From Marinobacter sp. ATCH36 (GTDB lineage: Bacteria > Pseudomonadota > Gammaproteobacteria > Pseudomonadales > Oleiphilaceae), in NCBI RefSeq assembly GCF_023555055.1, contig NZ_JAMJPL010000001.1, positions 620,001 through 684,000 of the forward strand: a DNA stretch of 64,000 nt, given 5' to 3'. The notes under the pieces were generated by a model. It made no database searches and was not told the DNA's origin. It was given only the letters and a program-made list of their open reading frames with translations. The translations under genes were made by a program, and so were the position numbers. Positions 18,437 to 26,815 of the stretch are shown piece after piece (position 1 is the stretch's first letter; every line of letters starts with the position of its first letter).

Positions 18437-18714
18437 GTCGAAGCCCCGTTTTGAAAGTGTTGATCAATAGCATACATCATTGGGAAATACCTTTATTGGG
18501 TCTGAACATTAGCGCGCTTCCCTAGAGTGAACAACCTAAATACTGCCCTGAAAAAAACGTAATTGTGCGGCCACTGCTGTGTAACCTCGACTATGGAAAA
18601 TGGAAGCTGTAGTTATGGAAGCCGGTGGAAACGCCACTTGCTTCTCCCTCCAGCACAGCGCTAGCCTTACCCCGTTTTTACGGGGTTTTTTTATTTCTAC
18701 ACGATGAATTTTCT
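18437..18714. other. Intergenic region upstream of greB, possible small RNA
   Basis: 278 bases without a convincing ORF. It ends in an intrinsic terminator (18669-18692) that lies upstream of greB on the same strand, so about 100-190 bases before it may be an independent short transcript. No known RNA family was recognised. Confidence 0.4.
18669..18692 (+). terminator. Orphan rho-independent terminator before greB
   Basis: ACCCCGT (18669-18675) pairs with ACGGGGT (18680-18686), followed by a T-run. There is no protein gene on the plus strand immediately upstream for it to terminate; greB starts 23 bases later. Confidence 0.85.
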
Positions 18715-18888
18715 ATGGCCAGAACCCGCTACATAACAGCGGAGGGCGAAAAGGCCCTGCGTGAAGAGCTCCGCTACCTGTGGAAGGAAAAGCGACCGGA
18801 GGTTACCCAGTCTGTGCGTGAAGCAGCTGCACAGGGCGACCGTTCGGAGAATGCCGAGAACCTTAAAGAACCTCTGATTGAATACTAA
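18715..18888 (+). pseudogene. greB: greB, 5' fragment truncated at the accessory-region boundary
   Basis: The first 48 codons match transcript cleavage factor GreB very well (LRYLWKEKRPEVTQ, then AAAQGDRSENAE), the coiled coil that enters the RNA polymerase secondary channel. Family similarity stops at about 18858, where Tyr and the YGKKRLREIDRR region should follow; instead nine unrelated codons and a stop appear and the DNA turns AT-rich. The rest of greB is not in this window. The truncated product would lack most of the coiled coil and the C-terminal domain and is very probably non-functional. Confidence 0.88.
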
Positions 18889-18969
18889 ATTATCTAACAA
18901 CATGATTATAAAGAAAAGATAAATAGTACTAATACTTCTTCCGTATACTATTATTCTGGGCGTAGGATT

Positions 18970-20202
18970 TTAGGCCTCCTCCGAAAATTTCACATTTTCC
19001 AAAAAAAGTGCCATTACCCTCTTCGCCGACAACATATTCCAATCGAAAGGCCCATTAAGATAAATCTGTGTAAAGAGTATCTCGAAGGGAGAGGTTTGAA
19101 TGGTTTTAGGAAGAGGCGACGTTCGCTTCAGCATAAAGCCTTTATTTTCTATATATTGGATATAATTTTCTACAAAGGTTGTGAAAAAATGCCTTTCAAC
19201 ATAAAAGGGTCTTTCCTCCTTGTGCATATGAACAATCGTACTTTCCACCTTGGCTCTAAAAGTATAATAAATATTTTTAGGTGTGTAATTATCTGCGAGA
19301 TGATTTAGGAGCGCACGAAGTGAGTTCGAGTGTTGGATGGGGAACTTATATTCCTTGGTTAATTCTACTATCATCTCATAGAGTTTCCCAATCTGGATTC
19401 CTTTTATTATTTCCTGTATTTCCTGTGCTTGAATTTTATCTATTTTAGAGATCCGCACATTTTGGTAGAGATGCGATATGATATTTGAGATTTCCATATC
19501 CGCATCTGATATTGGCGAGTTCAAATAAACACCCGGTAATATACAATTAGTTTTCTGACGAAGATCTTCATCTCTACTATCGTAAGAATTCCGTCCAAAA
19601 TTTTTATCAATAATTTTGTTTGCAGCATCAACTTTTTCGGGAATATCTTGAATATTTAATAATGCTTTTTTATTGATAAGAGAAAATAAAATTTTTTTAT
19701 CGATAGTTTGAACTCCCGTTATAGATATTGTTTCCAATGATTCTCCTAAGAATCTGCTATTTTTAGTGTTTTTGCGAGAAATTGACAGCAAAGCAATAGA
19801 CTCTTCTATTGTGAGATTGTCTAGGTAACTAGCAGCGCAGAAATTTTCAATTTTGTATAATTTTAATATTTCGTTTGCATCATCAATAATTCGCCGTTGC
19901 CTGATTTTTTTGCAATCAGAACAGATTGCTAAACCTTTTCCTCTAGTTCTACGCATATAGTCATTTCTATTTTTTGCGGGAATTCTTTGATTGCAATTTT
20001 GGCAAATTAACCGGTGATGAGTTGAAAGTAATTTTGAGTTGTTTACCAAAAACATCAAAGATCGATCAGGACTGAAATTGTGATAATCAAGGATTTGTCT
20101 TTTTGTATAAAAAAATCCGGTTGTTGATTTATCTGATGTTAACCAATAATCATTAATAGCTGAAATTTCTGTTTCGATTGCATCTTCTGGGTAACAAATC
20201 AT
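18970..20202 (-). CDS. AT-rich unknown protein with zinc-ribbon-like cysteines
   Basis: 410-residue protein of unknown function. Residues 65-100 contain CQNCN and, 30 residues later, CSDCK, a spacing that fits a treble-clef or zinc-ribbon site. The remainder is helical and rich in Ile, Lys and Asn. The gene is strikingly AT-rich compared with the core genes to the left and the resolvase to the right, which indicates acquisition from elsewhere. It is the first complete gene after the broken greB. A role in mobility or defence is possible from location only; no catalytic motif was found. Confidence 0.7.
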   Translation of the reverse strand: MICYPEDAIETEISAINDYWLTSDKSTTGFFYTKRQILDYHNFSPDRSLMFLVNNSKLLSTHHRLICQNCNQRIPAKNRNDYMRRTRGKGLAICSDCKKIRQRRIIDDANEILKLYKIENFCAASYLDNLTIEESIALLSISRKNTKNSRFLGESLETISITGVQTIDKKILFSLINKKALLNIQDIPEKVDAANKIIDKNFGRNSYDSRDEDLRQKTNCILPGVYLNSPISDADMEISNIISHLYQNVRISKIDKIQAQEIQEIIKGIQIGKLYEMIVELTKEYKFPIQHSNSLRALLNHLADNYTPKNIYYTFRAKVESTIVHMHKEERPFYVERHFFTTFVENYIQYIENKGFMLKRTSPLPKTIQTSPFEILFTQIYLNGPFDWNMLSAKRVMALFLENVKFSEEA

Positions 20203-20754
20203 TTTTGTCCTTAATTATGGCATCTTAATTGGAAAATTATACAGTCCATAAAAAACAATTAAAAGCCGTACGCTATAAGCATACATTGAAGATTAATATC
20301 GATAAATAAATGTTTAAATTCATTTATATACCTTAGATTTATTCAGATTGATAATAAACTGCTATTCAGTAAAATATATATTTTGTCATTTAAATAAATT
20401 TCAACTTAGAGGCCCTCGTGTTTTCTAATCCTTGATCCTTGATATTGATATGCGGAAACACAAGGCGTCGGATATAATCACATGTGCAATGATACGAGGG
20501 GTGTTTGAAAAGTTAAATCAATTGATAGAAATAACGGGTATATTAGTTCTGGAGAAATAGATTGATAACGGAAATATCGTAATTGTATGTTTCTATAAGG
20601 ATCTGACTTTGCATTTTCACAGGTGACCACTCATTATCGACAGAAAAGGGTCGTTTGTTGGACGTCATAGCCTGCCCCTCAAAAACCCCGATTTTGCCTT
20701 GTTTAATGATCAACAATTCCGTACAACAATCTATGACCAGAAAGGGTACCTTTT
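20203..20754. other. AT-rich intergenic stretch
   Basis: 552 bases with no supported gene. The left part is about as AT-rich as the 18970-20202 gene. From about 20648 the composition shifts towards the resolvase; the sequence GGGTCGTTTG there resembles the start of Tn3-family terminal repeats, and the 100 bases before the resolvase start would be where a res site is expected. Neither is proven. Confidence 0.35.
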
Positions 20755-21315
20755 ATGATCATAGGTTATGCACGTGTCAGCACTCAGGATCAAAACGCAG
20801 AGCTCCAGGTGGATGCTCTAGAAAAAGCAGGGTGCGAACAGGTTTTCCAGGAAAAATTTACCGGCAAGCTACGAGAACGACCTGAGTTGTCGCAGTGCCT
20901 CCGTACGCTGCGGAAGGACGATGTTCTGGTTGTCTGGAAACTGGATCGACTTGCCCGCTCGCTGAAAGACCTGGTTGAGATTGTCCAGGATCTTCATGAT
21001 CGGGAAATCGGCTTCAAGTCACTGACGGAATCCATCGACACCACCAGTTCTGGAGGCCGCTTGGTGTTCCATATCTTTGGTGCCCTGGCAGAGTTTGAGC
21101 ATGACCTTATCAGGGAGCGAACAAAGGCCGGGCTTCAGGCAGCCCGGGCCCGTGGTCGGAAAGGCGGCCGGAAGCGAGCCATGTCAGACGCCGATGTAAC
21201 GAAAGCGGCAGCCATGCTGTTAGACCCGAACCTCACAAAAAAAGAAGTGGCCGAACACTTCGGAGTGGTCAGAACTACTTTGAACGCTTCGCTTAACCGC
21301 CTGAAAAAAGGGTAA
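20755..21315 (+). CDS. Serine recombinase (Tn3 resolvase / Pin invertase type)
   Basis: 186 residues with the catalytic serine at position 9 (YARVSTQDQ), the WKLDRLARS and FHIFGALAEFE blocks, the RERTKAGLQAARARGRKGGR linker region and a C-terminal helix-turn-helix (TKKEVAEHFGVVRTTLN). It catalyses site-specific resolution or inversion through a phosphoserine intermediate. No Tn3 transposase is adjacent, so it may be a transposon remnant or serve the element that carries the downstream restriction gene, which starts 15 bases later. Confidence 0.93.
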   Translation: MIIGYARVSTQDQNAELQVDALEKAGCEQVFQEKFTGKLRERPELSQCLRTLRKDDVLVVWKLDRLARSLKDLVEIVQDLHDREIGFKSLTESIDTTSSGGRLVFHIFGALAEFEHDLIRERTKAGLQAARARGRKGGRKRAMSDADVTKAAAMLLDPNLTKKEVAEHFGVVRTTLNASLNRLKKG

Positions 21316-21329
21316 CATCCCCAAAAATA

Positions 21330-24300
21330 ATGCTGTACCGAGGAGTAGTTAGCTTGGAGCCTATTGCAGACCCTTCCGCTGTAACCGATTTCCTCACACG
21401 CTGGAAAGGAAGTTCGGGCAGTGAACGCTCAAATTTCCAGTCATTCATGCGCGATCTATGTACGCTCCTAGACTTGCCGCACCCAGTCCCCGGCGAGGGC
21501 GATACTAGCCAGAACGCCTATGTGTTTGAGCGATTCATCGCATCTGCACGTGTCGATGGTAATACCGACAACCGATACATCGACCTGTATCGTCGGGATT
21601 GCTTTGTTCTGGAAGGGAAGCAGACAGGTAAAGCGCTGGCGTCGAAAAGCCAACAGAATGCGATAAATGCGGCCGTAGCTCAAGCTGAGCGCTATATTCG
21701 TGGATTGCCCCAAGAAGAAGTAGAGCATGGTCGGCCACCTTTCATCGTTATCGTAGATGTTGGTAACGCCATCTACATATACTCAGAGTTCACACGAACG
21801 GGTGGTAATTACGTTCCTTTCCCTGACCCTCGACATTATGAAATAAGGCTCGATGACCTTCATAAGAAGGAGGTCCAGCATCGGCTACGTAAACTCTGGT
21901 TAGAGCCTGGTCAGCTCGATCCAAGTAAGCATGCCGCCGAAGTTACACGCCAAGTCAGTACTAAGCTGGCAGAGCTTGCGAGGTCGCTAGAACAAAGCGG
22001 GCATGACGTTGAACGGGTCGCCAGTTTTCTGAAGCGCTGCCTGTTCACCATGTTCGCCGAGGATGTGGAGCTGCTACCCAAAGAGTCATTCCAGAAGTTG
22101 CTGATAGATATCAAAGAACAGAATCCCGACGCATTTCCCCAGGCCCTCAAAGGCCTCTGGGAAACCATGAATTCCGGGGGGTATAGCGAGCGTTTGATGC
22201 AAACCATCAAACGGTTCAATGGCGGTCTGTTCAAAAACATCGATCCGATCCCGTTAAACGCTCAACAGATTCAACTACTCATCGATGCCTCTAAAGCTGA
22301 CTGGCGATTCGTTGAACCTGCCATTTTCGGCACACTGCTGGAGCGTGCCCTCGATCCTCGGGAGCGGCACAAGCTTGGCGCCCATTACACGCCCAGGGCC
22401 TACGTTGAACGTCTAGTGATGCCAACCCTGATCGACCCGCTTCGTGAACAATGGGGCGATATTCGAGGGGCCGCAGAAACTCTGTTGCGTCAGGGTAAAA
22501 CGACGAAAGCTCTCCAGGAAGTCCAGGCGTTCCATTACCAGCTTTGCCAAACAAGAGTGCTGGATCCCGCTTGTGGCAGTGCTAATTTCCTTTATGTCGC
22601 ACTGGAACACATGAAACGCCTGGAGGGGGAGGTTCTAGGTTTCATGTCAGAGCTGACCCAGGGCCAGGGCGTTCTAGAAAGTGAGGGGCTGACTGTCGAT
22701 CCTCACCAATTTCTTGGCCTGGAAATCAACCCGCGGGCGGCCCAGATTGCCGAGATGGTGCTTTGGATCGGTTACCTTCAGTGGCACTACCGGCTGAGTG
22801 ATCGTCTGGATCTTCCCGAGCCCATACTTCGGGACTTCAAAAACATTGAGTGCCGGGATGCCCTGATTGAATACGACAGTCGGGAACCGGAACTGGATGA
22901 TCATGGGGAACCGGTGACCATCTGGGATGGAATCACGATGAAGGTAAGCCCGACAACGGGTGAGCTGATCCCCGATGAAGCCGGTCAGGCCACTGTGTAT
23001 CGGTATCACAATCCGCGGAGGGCAGAATGGCCGGAAGCGGAGTATATCGTCGGCAACCCACCGTTTATCGGAAACAAGAGGCTACGAATTTCACTTGGCG
23101 ATGGTTATGTCGATGCCTTAAGAGAAGTTTACAAAGGGGCTGTCCCGGAGTCAGCAGACTTTGTCATGTACTGGTGGCACATCGCTGCAGAGAAAGTTCG
23201 CCACAGTGAGGCCCAAAAATTCGGTTTCATTACGACTAATAGCCTACGACAAACGTTCAATCGGCGCGTATTGGAGCCCCAACTAAATGATGCTAAGAAA
23301 CCGCTGTCGCTCGCCTTTGCGGTTCCTGATCACCCTTGGGTGGACGGAAATGATGGTGCAGCAGTTCGCATTGCCATGACGGTAGGCGTGAAAGGAGATT
23401 CGTTGGGTGAGCTCTGCCGAGTTATTTCAGAATCTGGAGAAGATGATGGCAGCCACTCTGTGGTGCTAAACAGACAATCAGGGAAACTATTTTCCAACCT
23501 TGGGATTGGAGCAAACGTAGCTGGGGCAGAAGGTTTAAAATCAAACAGCCTTATCAGCAACCGAGGTATGATCCCCCATGGCGAGGGCTTTCTCGTGCTC
23601 CCTGAGCAGGGGAATAAACTGGACGATGGTGCTTTGATGCGTCCCTATAGGAATGGAAGGGATCTGGCTAATAAACCTCGCGGGATTTACGTTCTCGACA
23701 CTTTTGATTTGACTGAAACTGAACTACGGTATCAATATCCCGAAACTTGGCAGTGGTTATTTGATCGTGTTAAGCCTAAGCGGGATCAGAACGCCCGCAA
23801 ATCAAGGCGAGAGAACTGGTGGTTATTCGCAGAAAACCAACCGCGACTTAGGAAATCAATTGAAAAAATCAGAAGGTACGTCGCTACCGTTCAAACCTCT
23901 AAACACCGATTCTTTACTTTCTTGTCTGCCGAAATAGTCCCGGACGATAAGCTGATTGCTATTGCAGCGGATGAGGGACAATGTCTTGGGGTGATGTCGA
24001 GCAGGGTTCATTTACTGTGGGCCATAGCATCTGGAGCTACACTGGAAGACCGTCCAGTTTATAACAAGAATAGCTGTTTTGAGGCATTTCCTTTCCCAGT
24101 ACTTACAGACGCGCAGGCTGCTCGCATAAATGACTTGGCAGAGAGGATCGACGCCCACCGTAAACGCCAGCAATCCAAGCATGAGTCATTGGCAATAACG
24201 GGAATGTATAACGTGCTGGAAAAACTCCGATCCGGCGAAGAGCTCACTGATAAAGAAAAGACCATCCATCAGCAGGGTTTAATCTCTATCCTTCGTGAGC

Positions 24301-24803
24301 TCCACGATGACCTGGACTTGGCCGTTTTCGAAGCCTACGGCTGGTCAGACTTGGCCGACAAACTGGTAGGTCGCCCGGGCGCGACAACCCCGCTTCCTGA
24401 CAAACCGGCCGAGCAGGCGGAAGCAGAAGAAGAACTGTTGATGCGGCTGGTCGCGCTTAACAAGCAGCGTGCCGAGGAAGAATCACGCGGCATCGTTCGC
24501 TGGTTACGTCCCGAGTATCAGGCACCGGATGCAGTGCAGACGGAAGTGGGCATCGCGCCGAAAGCCGCTGCTGCGAAACCGGAAGCCGTCACCAGCAAAG
24601 GCAAAGCCACGCTCCCGAAAGCCATTCCCGATCAGCTCCGGGTGCTCCGGGAGGCACTGGCCGAACGATCTCACACTACGGAAAGCCTGGCTGAGAAGTT
24701 CAAGCGGAAACCTATGAAATCGGTTGAGGAAGGCCTGCAATCGCTGGCTGCTGTCGGTATTGCAGAGTACGAGTCAGAAACTGGGACCTGGCATACATTA
24801 TGA
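21330..24803 (+). CDS. Single-chain type IIL (MmeI-like) restriction-methylation enzyme
   Basis: 1157-residue polypeptide that appears to combine cleavage, adenine methylation and target recognition. A PD-(D/E)xK-type site lies at Asp85 ... Glu95-Gly-Lys97 (DLYRRDCFVLEGK). The SAM motif LDPACGSANF starts near residue 411, and the N6-adenine catalytic motif NPPF lies at about 576-579. A target-recognition region follows, then a C-terminal extension with helical repeats. The order matches MmeI-type enzymes, which methylate one strand and cut at a distance. A TTG at 21354 with a GAGGAG box 8 bases upstream is a likely alternative start. No separate specificity or restriction subunit is present. 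A BREX or DISARM methylase role is less likely because of the nuclease motif and lack of partners. Confidence 0.82.
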   Translation: MLYRGVVSLEPIADPSAVTDFLTRWKGSSGSERSNFQSFMRDLCTLLDLPHPVPGEGDTSQNAYVFERFIASARVDGNTDNRYIDLYRRDCFVLEGKQTGKALASKSQQNAINAAVAQAERYIRGLPQEEVEHGRPPFIVIVDVGNAIYIYSEFTRTGGNYVPFPDPRHYEIRLDDLHKKEVQHRLRKLWLEPGQLDPSKHAAEVTRQVSTKLAELARSLEQSGHDVERVASFLKRCLFTMFAEDVELLPKESFQKLLIDIKEQNPDAFPQALKGLWETMNSGGYSERLMQTIKRFNGGLFKNIDPIPLNAQQIQLLIDASKADWRFVEPAIFGTLLERALDPRERHKLGAHYTPRAYVERLVMPTLIDPLREQWGDIRGAAETLLRQGKTTKALQEVQAFHYQLCQTRVLDPACGSANFLYVALEHMKRLEGEVLGFMSELTQGQGVLESEGLTVDPHQFLGLEINPRAAQIAEMVLWIGYLQWHYRLSDRLDLPEPILRDFKNIECRDALIEYDSREPELDDHGEPVTIWDGITMKVSPTTGELIPDEAGQATVYRYHNPRRAEWPEAEYIVGNPPFIGNKRLRISLGDGYVDALREVYKGAVPESADFVMYWWHIAAEKVRHSEAQKFGFITTNSLRQTFNRRVLEPQLNDAKKPLSLAFAVPDHPWVDGNDGAAVRIAMTVGVKGDSLGELCRVISESGEDDGSHSVVLNRQSGKLFSNLGIGANVAGAEGLKSNSLISNRGMIPHGEGFLVLPEQGNKLDDGALMRPYRNGRDLANKPRGIYVLDTFDLTETELRYQYPETWQWLFDRVKPKRDQNARKSRRENWWLFAENQPRLRKSIEKIRRYVATVQTSKHRFFTFLSAEIVPDDKLIAIAADEGQCLGVMSSRVHLLWAIASGATLEDRPVYNKNSCFEAFPFPVLTDAQAARINDLAERIDAHRKRQQSKHESLAITGMYNVLEKLRSGEELTDKEKTIHQQGLISILRELHDDLDLAVFEAYGWSDLADKLVGRPGATTPLPDKPAEQAEAEEELLMRLVALNKQRAEEESRGIVRWLRPEYQAPDAVQTEVGIAPKAAAAKPEAVTSKGKATLPKAIPDQLRVLREALAERSHTTESLAEKFKRKPMKSVEEGLQSLAAVGIAEYESETGTWHTL

Positions 24804-24849
24804 CTCTTTGGCGGGTTTCAATTCGGCTTCAAACAGTTAAGGGGGTCAG

Positions 24850-25473
24850 GTGGAGCTCAGCGCATTCATCGTGAGTCTCGTCGCAGTTATCATTGCGACG
24901 ACCTCAACATTGATTAGTTACCTGCTGTTTCGTGACGCAAAGGACCCTCACGTTGTGGTCTATGCTGATCCCGACTTGAAGCGACCATCGCTCATCAATC
25001 TAATTATTGAAAACACTGGTCGCAGTGCGGCATGGAATGTTTCTTTTCAATCAACCAAGCCGGTGCCTCAAGAAGCTTTTGGCATTGAGAAAGCCCGCAA
25101 ACCAAACTCGATGAACCGCGGACCTCTCGTTAATGGGATCCCTTGCTTTGGGCCCGGATCGAAACGTGTCATTACTTGGGGTCAGTTTGATGGCATCCGA
25201 CAAGGCATTGATGGTGACTACCTCGATATAACCGCCACCTACCAAAGCCAGCCCTCACTGGCTTTCTGGAAGCGTGCCCACCAAACTGTGTCCAGGATTG
25301 ATATTCAGTCCTTTGAAAACTTCGACATTAGTGACAGAAACTGGGACAAGCAGATAGCGGAACACTTAAAAGTGATGACATCTGAAATAAAAAAACTCCG
25401 ATCGCCCTCAAATAATGCTCTGCGTGTGGTAAATGTTGAACGGTCGGACAACGATCCCGGTAATAAAGCTTGA
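24850..25473 (+). CDS. Membrane-anchored protein of unknown function
   Basis: 207 residues. One N-terminal hydrophobic helix (about 5-26) is followed by a soluble, beta-rich domain (LIIENTGRSAAWNVSF is typical of Ig-like or beta-sandwich folds) and a charged helical tail. GTG at 24850 is the probable start, with GGGGGT upstream. It follows the restriction enzyme by 46 bases on the same strand and may be co-transcribed. No known family function. Confidence 0.6.
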   Translation: MELSAFIVSLVAVIIATTSTLISYLLFRDAKDPHVVVYADPDLKRPSLINLIIENTGRSAAWNVSFQSTKPVPQEAFGIEKARKPNSMNRGPLVNGIPCFGPGSKRVITWGQFDGIRQGIDGDYLDITATYQSQPSLAFWKRAHQTVSRIDIQSFENFDISDRNWDKQIAEHLKVMTSEIKKLRSPSNNALRVVNVERSDNDPGNKA

Positions 25474-25564
25474 TCCTCTTGCTATCAGTCCCAGAAAGAA
25501 TCACGCCGTTACAAAAAAATTAACGCGGATGGTTGATAAAAGGAGCCGCGAGACCTTTAATACT

Positions 25565-25588
25565 GTCACCGGGTGGCAGCCCGGTGAC
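25565..25588. terminator. 9-bp hairpin between convergent genes
   Basis: GTCACCGGG (25565-25573) pairs perfectly with CCCGGTGAC (25580-25588) around a 6-base loop. It lies between the 24850-25473 gene and the oppositely transcribed small gene at 25612. No T-run is present, so termination is plausible but not certain. Confidence 0.5.
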
Positions 25589-25611
25589 GAAGTACACCTA
25601 TGCTAAGTGCT

Positions 25612-25725
25612 TCAATTTGGGGTAGAACGGTAATGCTCTCGCACTTTTTTGCGTTGTCCGTTCTTCCCTTTCCTCACGTGCTCTGGTACGTGAACCTTCT
25701 TGTTACCGCTTTTCGTCGTAGCCAT
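25612..25725 (-). CDS. 37-residue basic protein, second gene of a Cas2-fold operon
   Basis: Short ORF beginning MATTKSGNKKVHVPEH and ending REHYRSTPN, 37 residues, strongly basic. An AAGGAG box lies 6 bases before its ATG and overlaps the TAA stop of the SinR-like gene, so the two are translationally linked. Composition suggests a nucleic-acid-binding or intrinsically disordered peptide. No family is assigned. Confidence 0.6.
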   Translation of the reverse strand: MATTKSGNKKVHVPEHVRKGKNGQRKKVREHYRSTPN

Positions 25726-25734
25726 ATCTGCTCC

Positions 25735-26016
25735 TTAAGCAGCGAGTTTATGTTGACGTCGGTTTAGCCAATCCCACGCATCTTGTGTTAGCCATCCCTG
25801 GTACTCACTCGATATCCGCATAACCAGATGCCTGTCATTATCATCATGTGCCTCACGCACTTTCTGCGAGATCTGCGAGTAATCCAAACCGCTATCAACT
25901 AGCCAGAATGACTCCATTGGCTTGATCGAATCTCCGCAACTTTCAATAGCCTCTTTTACTCGCTGGTATTTCTGACCTGGCGAATTTAGGTCATACGATA
26001 TTGCATAAATAGGCAT
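25735..26016 (-). CDS. Cas2-fold (SinR-type) small protein
   Basis: 93 residues beginning MPIYAISYDLNSPGQKY, a ferredoxin-like beta strand and turn characteristic of the Cas2/VapD-like superfamily; annotated homologues of this length are often called SinR family. There is no cas1 and no CRISPR array nearby, so it is not an adaptation protein. Nuclease activity is possible (an Asp follows the first strand) but unproven. It heads a two-gene operon with the 37-residue basic protein. Confidence 0.65.
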   Translation of the reverse strand: MPIYAISYDLNSPGQKYQRVKEAIESCGDSIKPMESFWLVDSGLDYSQISQKVREAHDDNDRHLVMRISSEYQGWLTQDAWDWLNRRQHKLAA

Positions 26017-26815
26017 TGGAATTCCTCCGTAGTGCCATTGGTGTGAAAAATGCAGAAAACCACATATAGTGGCACAGCAACGTCAATATACCCCATATAT
26101 CGATACATTTGTATTGATGCTGGCTATACATACAGCTATTTTAAGCAAAGAAAATTAATGGAAGAACAGCGATGGGCAAGCACAGCGGTGAAGGAATCAT
26201 CACTGCGCATAAGAACCCAATTATGGTAAACGATCGGCGTTAATCGAGGGGCTCGTCCCGGTTCACTCTAACGTCCTGCCGCAGTGACTATGTGTCGACG
26301 ATCGGGGTAAGCATTCCATTTCCGCCGCCAGTTGGTTCGGGAAATTTAAATACTGCCTCGGATTAGTTGACCATTGACACCCCGGTACAAGAGTCGGCGG
26401 TAAGCCACAAAGCTTTACTAATGAGCAAGGTCGGATGGAAGACAATGCCTGAAGATTTGATACTGTTTTTAATGTATCAATAAGTAATCTTATGACCGTT
26501 GCAGCAGACTTCACTGGTCAACGGAACGCAGCTCGTTCGGCCAGTCCAAAAATCCAACAGCTGGATTGACCGACTATAATCACCTCAGATTCGCTCACTG
26601 GCCCCGCTGTATCTACCTTCCTAACAGAAACTAATCTCTGTAGCGTGATCGAATCCTGTGTAAATAGGGGAATCAGGAATGGTTCAGAATTAATGCAGAG
26701 ATTACAACATTTAACATACAACAAATTCTATTCTCATCCACTTTGACGATACACTTAAAACAGGAGTCAAAATTGACTGAAATCAACTTTTCGATGGAAA
26801 TTTTAAGTGGGAACC
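26017..26815. other. Gene-poor stretch
   Basis: About 800 bases between the Cas2-fold operon and the chemoreceptor gene. Short frames exist on both strands but none has a good start, domain or coding-like composition. It presumably holds divergent promoters and decayed DNA; nothing specific can be supported. Confidence 0.4.

Noticed and set aside
18850..18970. Tn7-like transposon end or tRNA attachment site at the greB junction
   Set aside because: No Tn7-type terminal motif, no tnsABCD-like genes and no tRNA gene were seen at the boundary.
20648..20760. Tn3-family terminal repeat and res site
   Set aside because: Only a short GGGTCGTTTG resemblance; no transposase and no second terminus, so it is not called as a feature.
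25735..26016. Cas2 of a CRISPR-Cas system
   Set aside because: No cas1, no effector genes and no repeat-spacer array anywhere in the window; it is a stand-alone Cas2-fold protein.
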